This document shows, in pieces, positions 4,964 to 7,179 of a stretch of DNA of 7,179 bases. Made by a program: the position numbers and the translations under genes. Under the pieces are notes generated by a model. It worked only from the letters and a program-made list of their open reading frames with translations, had not been told where the DNA came from and searched no databases. This stretch comes from Bacteroidota bacterium (lineage in GTDB: Bacteria; Bacteroidota; Bacteroidia; Flavobacteriales; Flavobacteriaceae): NCBI GenBank assembly GCA_024280815.1, contig JAJRPL010000412.1, positions 1-7,179 of the forward strand, given 5' to 3'. How positions within the stretch are numbered: position 1 is the stretch's first letter; every line of letters starts with the position of its first letter.

Positions 4964-6682
4964 CTACACTATTATTTCATCTTCAGTTAGTTTAATAAAC
5001 TCTAAAAGGGAATTAGGTATAATCATTGTATTGAAATCTTCAGCCGTTTTATTTTCTATTAAATTCCAAATTCCGAGACTACTTTTGTCATTTGATGCAT
5101 AGCCGATTACTGATTCCAGTTTTTTTATATTAAAATGAATATTATTGTTTGTTGCATTAATAAGATTCCAATTATTTGTAATCATTGCCTTTTTCTGACT
5201 ATTTATGTATAGATCACTTTGTTTTAATTCCTCTAATGTGTCAAAACCAGAAACTTGATTAATCGTTAACTCATCCAATTCAAAATCCCAGTCATTTATT
5301 ACAAAATGGTCAACATCAAAATGTTTGCAAAGTTCTATTAAATATAAAGCAGTAGTTTTTCCGTGATGACAAACAAAAGAGATGTTTTCAAAATTTAGAT
5401 ATGCGTCAGCATATTTCTCTTTATTTACTATTGTTTCATCTGTAGAAACGAAGTTTATTATTTTTTTCTTAAGACCATTTTTATACACTAAGACATCATT
5501 CGGACCTTCAACGAGTATTACTTTTCGGCTAAAAAGTAATCTGTTTAAGTTTGGTTCTACTGTTTTTATAAACTCATTATATCTCGATAGAGTAATAACT
5601 TCTCCTGTTTCTTCATCTATTTGCTCTACATTAAAATCTAAGATTTCATTGTATTTACAAATAGTCTGATTATTATCATCCATTTCAAGTCTGATTAAAC
5701 CTTTTGTGTCAAATGGATTAATCATTCTATCTGAATGTGTTGTATATATTACTTGATGACCTTTTTCAGATAAGCCACACAATACAGTTTTATAAAAATA
5801 TTCTTGATGATTTTCGTGAAGAAAACTTTCTGGTTCTTCAAATAAAAACAAACATTTATCATCATCATTTGATTCAGCAATTGATTGAATAACTGCCATT
5901 ACAAACATTGAAATAAAACCGTCCCCAAAATGGTCAATTGGAATTAAATTATCAGTGTTACCATTTAGACCAATTTTAAACATCATTTTTAAAAAAATAT
6001 CCTCATAATTGGGTAATCCAAAATCTACTTTGCAATCATTATTCCTAAGGTTTGTGGAATAATTTTTTCTAATTATATCTATAAATCTACTTAATTCAGA
6101 TTCGTTTAAAACTTTATCTGTACTTGTATATACTTCTTCTTCAAACACGCTCTTTTTCACTTGCATTGTCTCATCAGAGTCAACAAGTTTTTGAATATGT
6201 CTACCAAGGAATGAACGAATATTTCCCCAACTTGTTTTTTGAGTAATTATCTCTTCTTTTATATTGTGAAAATTAACATAAAAAATACCATAGTGTTTAT
6301 TTGCTCCAAAAAATGATTTACTAATTTTGGATTTGATTTCGTTATCAACTAATAGCGAAGATATTGTATAGTCACCAGAAATTGACTTAGGATTTCCTCT
6401 ATAATCAAATCCATAATTACTACCTGATAAATTAGAGGTTATTTCAATTTGATTATCTATATTTAAATTATGAAGGTCAATTTTTTCAAATGTTTTTTCA
6501 CTTATAAACCTTTCGCCAATACCATAAAGAATTGCACTCATAAGGTTAGTTTTTCCAGAGTTATTATAGCCAATAATTGCAGTAGGTTTTAAATAATCCA
6601 CTCCAGGAAATGAAAAATCTTGTCCTTCTCCAAATGAACGGTAATTCTTTATTGAGATAGTGTTTATTCGAATATTTGACAT
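4964..6682 (-). CDS. OLD-family nuclease: ABC-type ATPase with C-terminal TOPRIM domain (candidate defence gene)
   Basis: The 572-residue protein starts with an SMC/ABC-like N-terminal strand (INTISIKNYRSFGEG) and Walker A GYNNSGKT (38-45). A long middle region leads to a signature-like HFGDGF (251-256), Walker B LFLFEEPES (278-286) and the switch histidine H316 in TTHSD. A TOPRIM nuclease domain follows: VILVEGPNDVLVY with E392 and D396, and NDWDFE with D464 and D466. The order and intact acidic residues match OLD nucleases, the group that includes P2 Old and GajA. There is no UvrD-like GajB helicase and no reverse transcriptase beside it, so it best fits a stand-alone class 1 OLD protein. 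Function as phage defence is inferred from the family and the cassette-like setting. ATG 6680-6682 is well placed before the first strand. Confidence 0.88.
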   Translation of the reverse strand: MSNIRINTISIKNYRSFGEGQDFSFPGVDYLKPTAIIGYNNSGKTNLMSAILYGIGERFISEKTFEKIDLHNLNIDNQIEITSNLSGSNYGFDYRGNPKSISGDYTISSLLVDNEIKSKISKSFFGANKHYGIFYVNFHNIKEEIITQKTSWGNIRSFLGRHIQKLVDSDETMQVKKSVFEEEVYTSTDKVLNESELSRFIDIIRKNYSTNLRNNDCKVDFGLPNYEDIFLKMMFKIGLNGNTDNLIPIDHFGDGFISMFVMAVIQSIAESNDDDKCLFLFEEPESFLHENHQEYFYKTVLCGLSEKGHQVIYTTHSDRMINPFDTKGLIRLEMDDNNQTICKYNEILDFNVEQIDEETGEVITLSRYNEFIKTVEPNLNRLLFSRKVILVEGPNDVLVYKNGLKKKIINFVSTDETIVNKEKYADAYLNFENISFVCHHGKTTALYLIELCKHFDVDHFVINDWDFELDELTINQVSGFDTLEELKQSDLYINSQKKAMITNNWNLINATNNNIHFNIKKLESVIGYASNDKSSLGIWNLIENKTAEDFNTMIIPNSLLEFIKLTEDEIIV

Positions 6683-6707
6683 TTTTTAATTTTATTGGGT
6701 AGTTTTT

Positions 6708-6770
6708 GTATGAAACACAACGGTGAAGCTAAAATGAGTTTCAATTCATGTTTAGCGAATGATAAACGAA
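6708..6770 (+). repeat. Right inverted flanking element (63 nt)
   Basis: Reading outward from the OLD gene (plus strand), it begins GTATGAAACACAACGGTG (6708-6725) and ends AATGATAAACGAA (6758-6770), the same two ends as the left element but in inverted orientation. It is 79 nt shorter and carries its own small hairpin (6728-6756) in place of the large one, consistent with an internally deleted or replaced copy. Confidence 0.62.
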
Positions 6771-6797
6771 GCTAGTCTTTTTTTATGAGAAAGTCAA
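6767..6797 (-). promoter_or_regulatory. Candidate promoter of the OLD gene at the cassette edge
   Basis: On the minus strand a TTG (6797-6795) is followed after 20 bp by TAGCTTCG (6774-6767), one mismatch from the Bacteroidota -7 box TAnnTTTG, with correct spacing. Transcription would start near 6761, giving a leader of about 80 nt that contains the hairpin. The -33 part lies outside the inverted element, so the cassette would use host sequence on that side. Confidence 0.35.
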
Positions 6798-6807
6798 GTG
6801 ATCTCCT

Positions 6808-7179
6808 TCAATCTAAGAACGTATTATCAAATGAAAACGGATTTTCTAAATTTGGGTTAATAGTAACCTTTAGAGCATCTACACCGCCAGTAATTTGAAC
6901 ACGCGTTATGTTTTGTTCTTGCCAAGGCTTGTTTTTAATCCAAAAATGACCATCACCTTGAAGGTATAAAACAGGTTTATCAAAACTTGCAGCTGCAGCT
7001 CTGAAAACATCTGTAAAAGGTGTAAACCTCTCTGTGCCATTTTCGGTCATATTTGCATGAGCAAAAACGACCGTTGCTTTTACATTGTCTTTATGCTTTT
7101 TTAATAATTGCTGTACCCAACTGGCATCATCAATTAATCTTGTTTGCCATTCATTTGCATCATGTACTGAACTACCAAC
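6808..7179 (-). CDS. Calcineurin-like metallophosphoesterase, C-terminal part (5' end outside window)
   Basis: The frame is open to the right edge and ends at TGA 6808-6810, giving 123 residues; an internal ATG at 7048-7050 is not the true start. The visible part fits the second half of a metallophosphoesterase: a WVQQLLKKH helix, then VVFAHANM, the strand and histidine motif, then VLYLQGDGHFW, which carries the GDGH metal-binding motif. A VQITGGVDALKVTINP strand pair closes the domain. The N-terminal D-x-H and GDxxD motifs lie outside the window, so activity, substrate and any signal peptide cannot be judged. It ends 37 bp before the edge of the OLD cassette and converges with the MBL hydrolase. 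No obvious terminator hairpin follows it. Confidence 0.75.
   Translation of the reverse strand, partial: VGSSVHDANEWQTRLIDDASWVQQLLKKHKDNVKATVVFAHANMTENGTERFTPFTDVFRAAAASFDKPVLYLQGDGHFWIKNKPWQEQNITRVQITGGVDALKVTINPNLENPFSFDNTFLD

Larger units (their letters stand above)
4820..6770. mobile_element. Putative one-gene cassette bounded by inverted elements, carrying the OLD-family gene
   Basis: The segment contains one gene (4964-6682) with flanks that are two diverged copies of the same element in opposite orientation. Its left edge is 3 bp past the ancestral stop of the MBL hydrolase and its right edge 37 bp past the stop of the minus-strand phosphoesterase. It therefore fills a convergent intergenic space without breaking either neighbour. 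No transposase, integrase or clear target duplication is seen, so the mode of movement is unknown. Cassette status is an inference from the symmetry. Confidence 0.5.
6683..6807. other. Leader and boundary region upstream of the OLD gene
   Basis: This 125-bp gap holds the right inverted element, a hairpin and a candidate promoter, and no gene. The hairpin pairs GCTAAAATGA (6728-6737) with TCAT-g-TTTAGC (6746-6756), a 10-bp stem with one bulge. GAAGCTA occurs twice in direct orientation, 6725-6731 and 6768-6774, at either side of the hairpin. These would lie in or at the start of the OLD mRNA leader. Confidence 0.5.

Noticed and set aside
5382..5669. 95-residue plus-strand frame inside the OLD gene
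   Set aside because: Antisense shadow of the TOPRIM region with composition expected from the opposite strand and no start signal.
4964..6682. Gabija system
   Set aside because: The GajA-like architecture is present, but no GajB helicase gene is adjacent; both neighbours are unrelated host genes.

Overview
The window is AT-rich, with mostly ordinary housekeeping or stress genes and one accessory locus. Protein character, weak Shine-Dalgarno signals, several TAnnTTTG-like -7 boxes and the gene order (ECF sigma factor tail, small ORF, endonuclease III, Bcp) point to a member of the Bacteroidota, most likely Flavobacteriaceae. This assignment rests on recognition of the families, not on a search.

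Layout, left to right. Positions 2-190 hold the C-terminal end of an ECF/sigma-70 factor (+), followed by a 47-residue unknown protein (249-392, +). Two stacked intrinsic terminators (394-473) separate these from nth (464-1102, -). A 37-bp divergent gap leads into a tight two-gene unit (+): the peroxiredoxin bcp (1140-1592) and a DJ-1/PfpI-family protein (1597-2373). A conserved 484-residue protein of unknown function follows on the minus strand (2481-3935), with its own terminator. Divergent from it is a PhnP-like metallo-beta-lactamase-fold hydrolase (4055-4699, +). This gene is interrupted by an in-frame TAA, and its missing C-terminus is still legible up to the old stop at 4814-4816.

The accessory part is 4820-6770. 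It carries a single OLD-family gene (ABC-type ATPase plus TOPRIM nuclease, 572 residues, -). The gene is bracketed by two inverted, diverged copies of one element: 142 nt on the left and 63 nt on the right, sharing both ends. The unit sits between two genes that would otherwise converge: the MBL hydrolase and, at the right edge, the 3' part of a calcineurin-like metallophosphoesterase (6808 to beyond 7179, -). It looks like a one-gene cassette dropped into a convergent intergenic site and is a plausible anti-phage defence module.

How the genes work together: nth (oxidised-base repair), bcp (peroxide removal) and the DJ-1-like protein (possible carbonyl or oxidative stress) form a loose oxidative-damage neighbourhood. 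No functional link is visible between these and the OLD cassette. The clearest oddities are the paired inverted elements around the OLD gene, the nonsense codon that removes a metal ligand from the MBL enzyme, and an endonuclease III without a single cysteine, which therefore cannot carry the usual iron-sulfur cluster.
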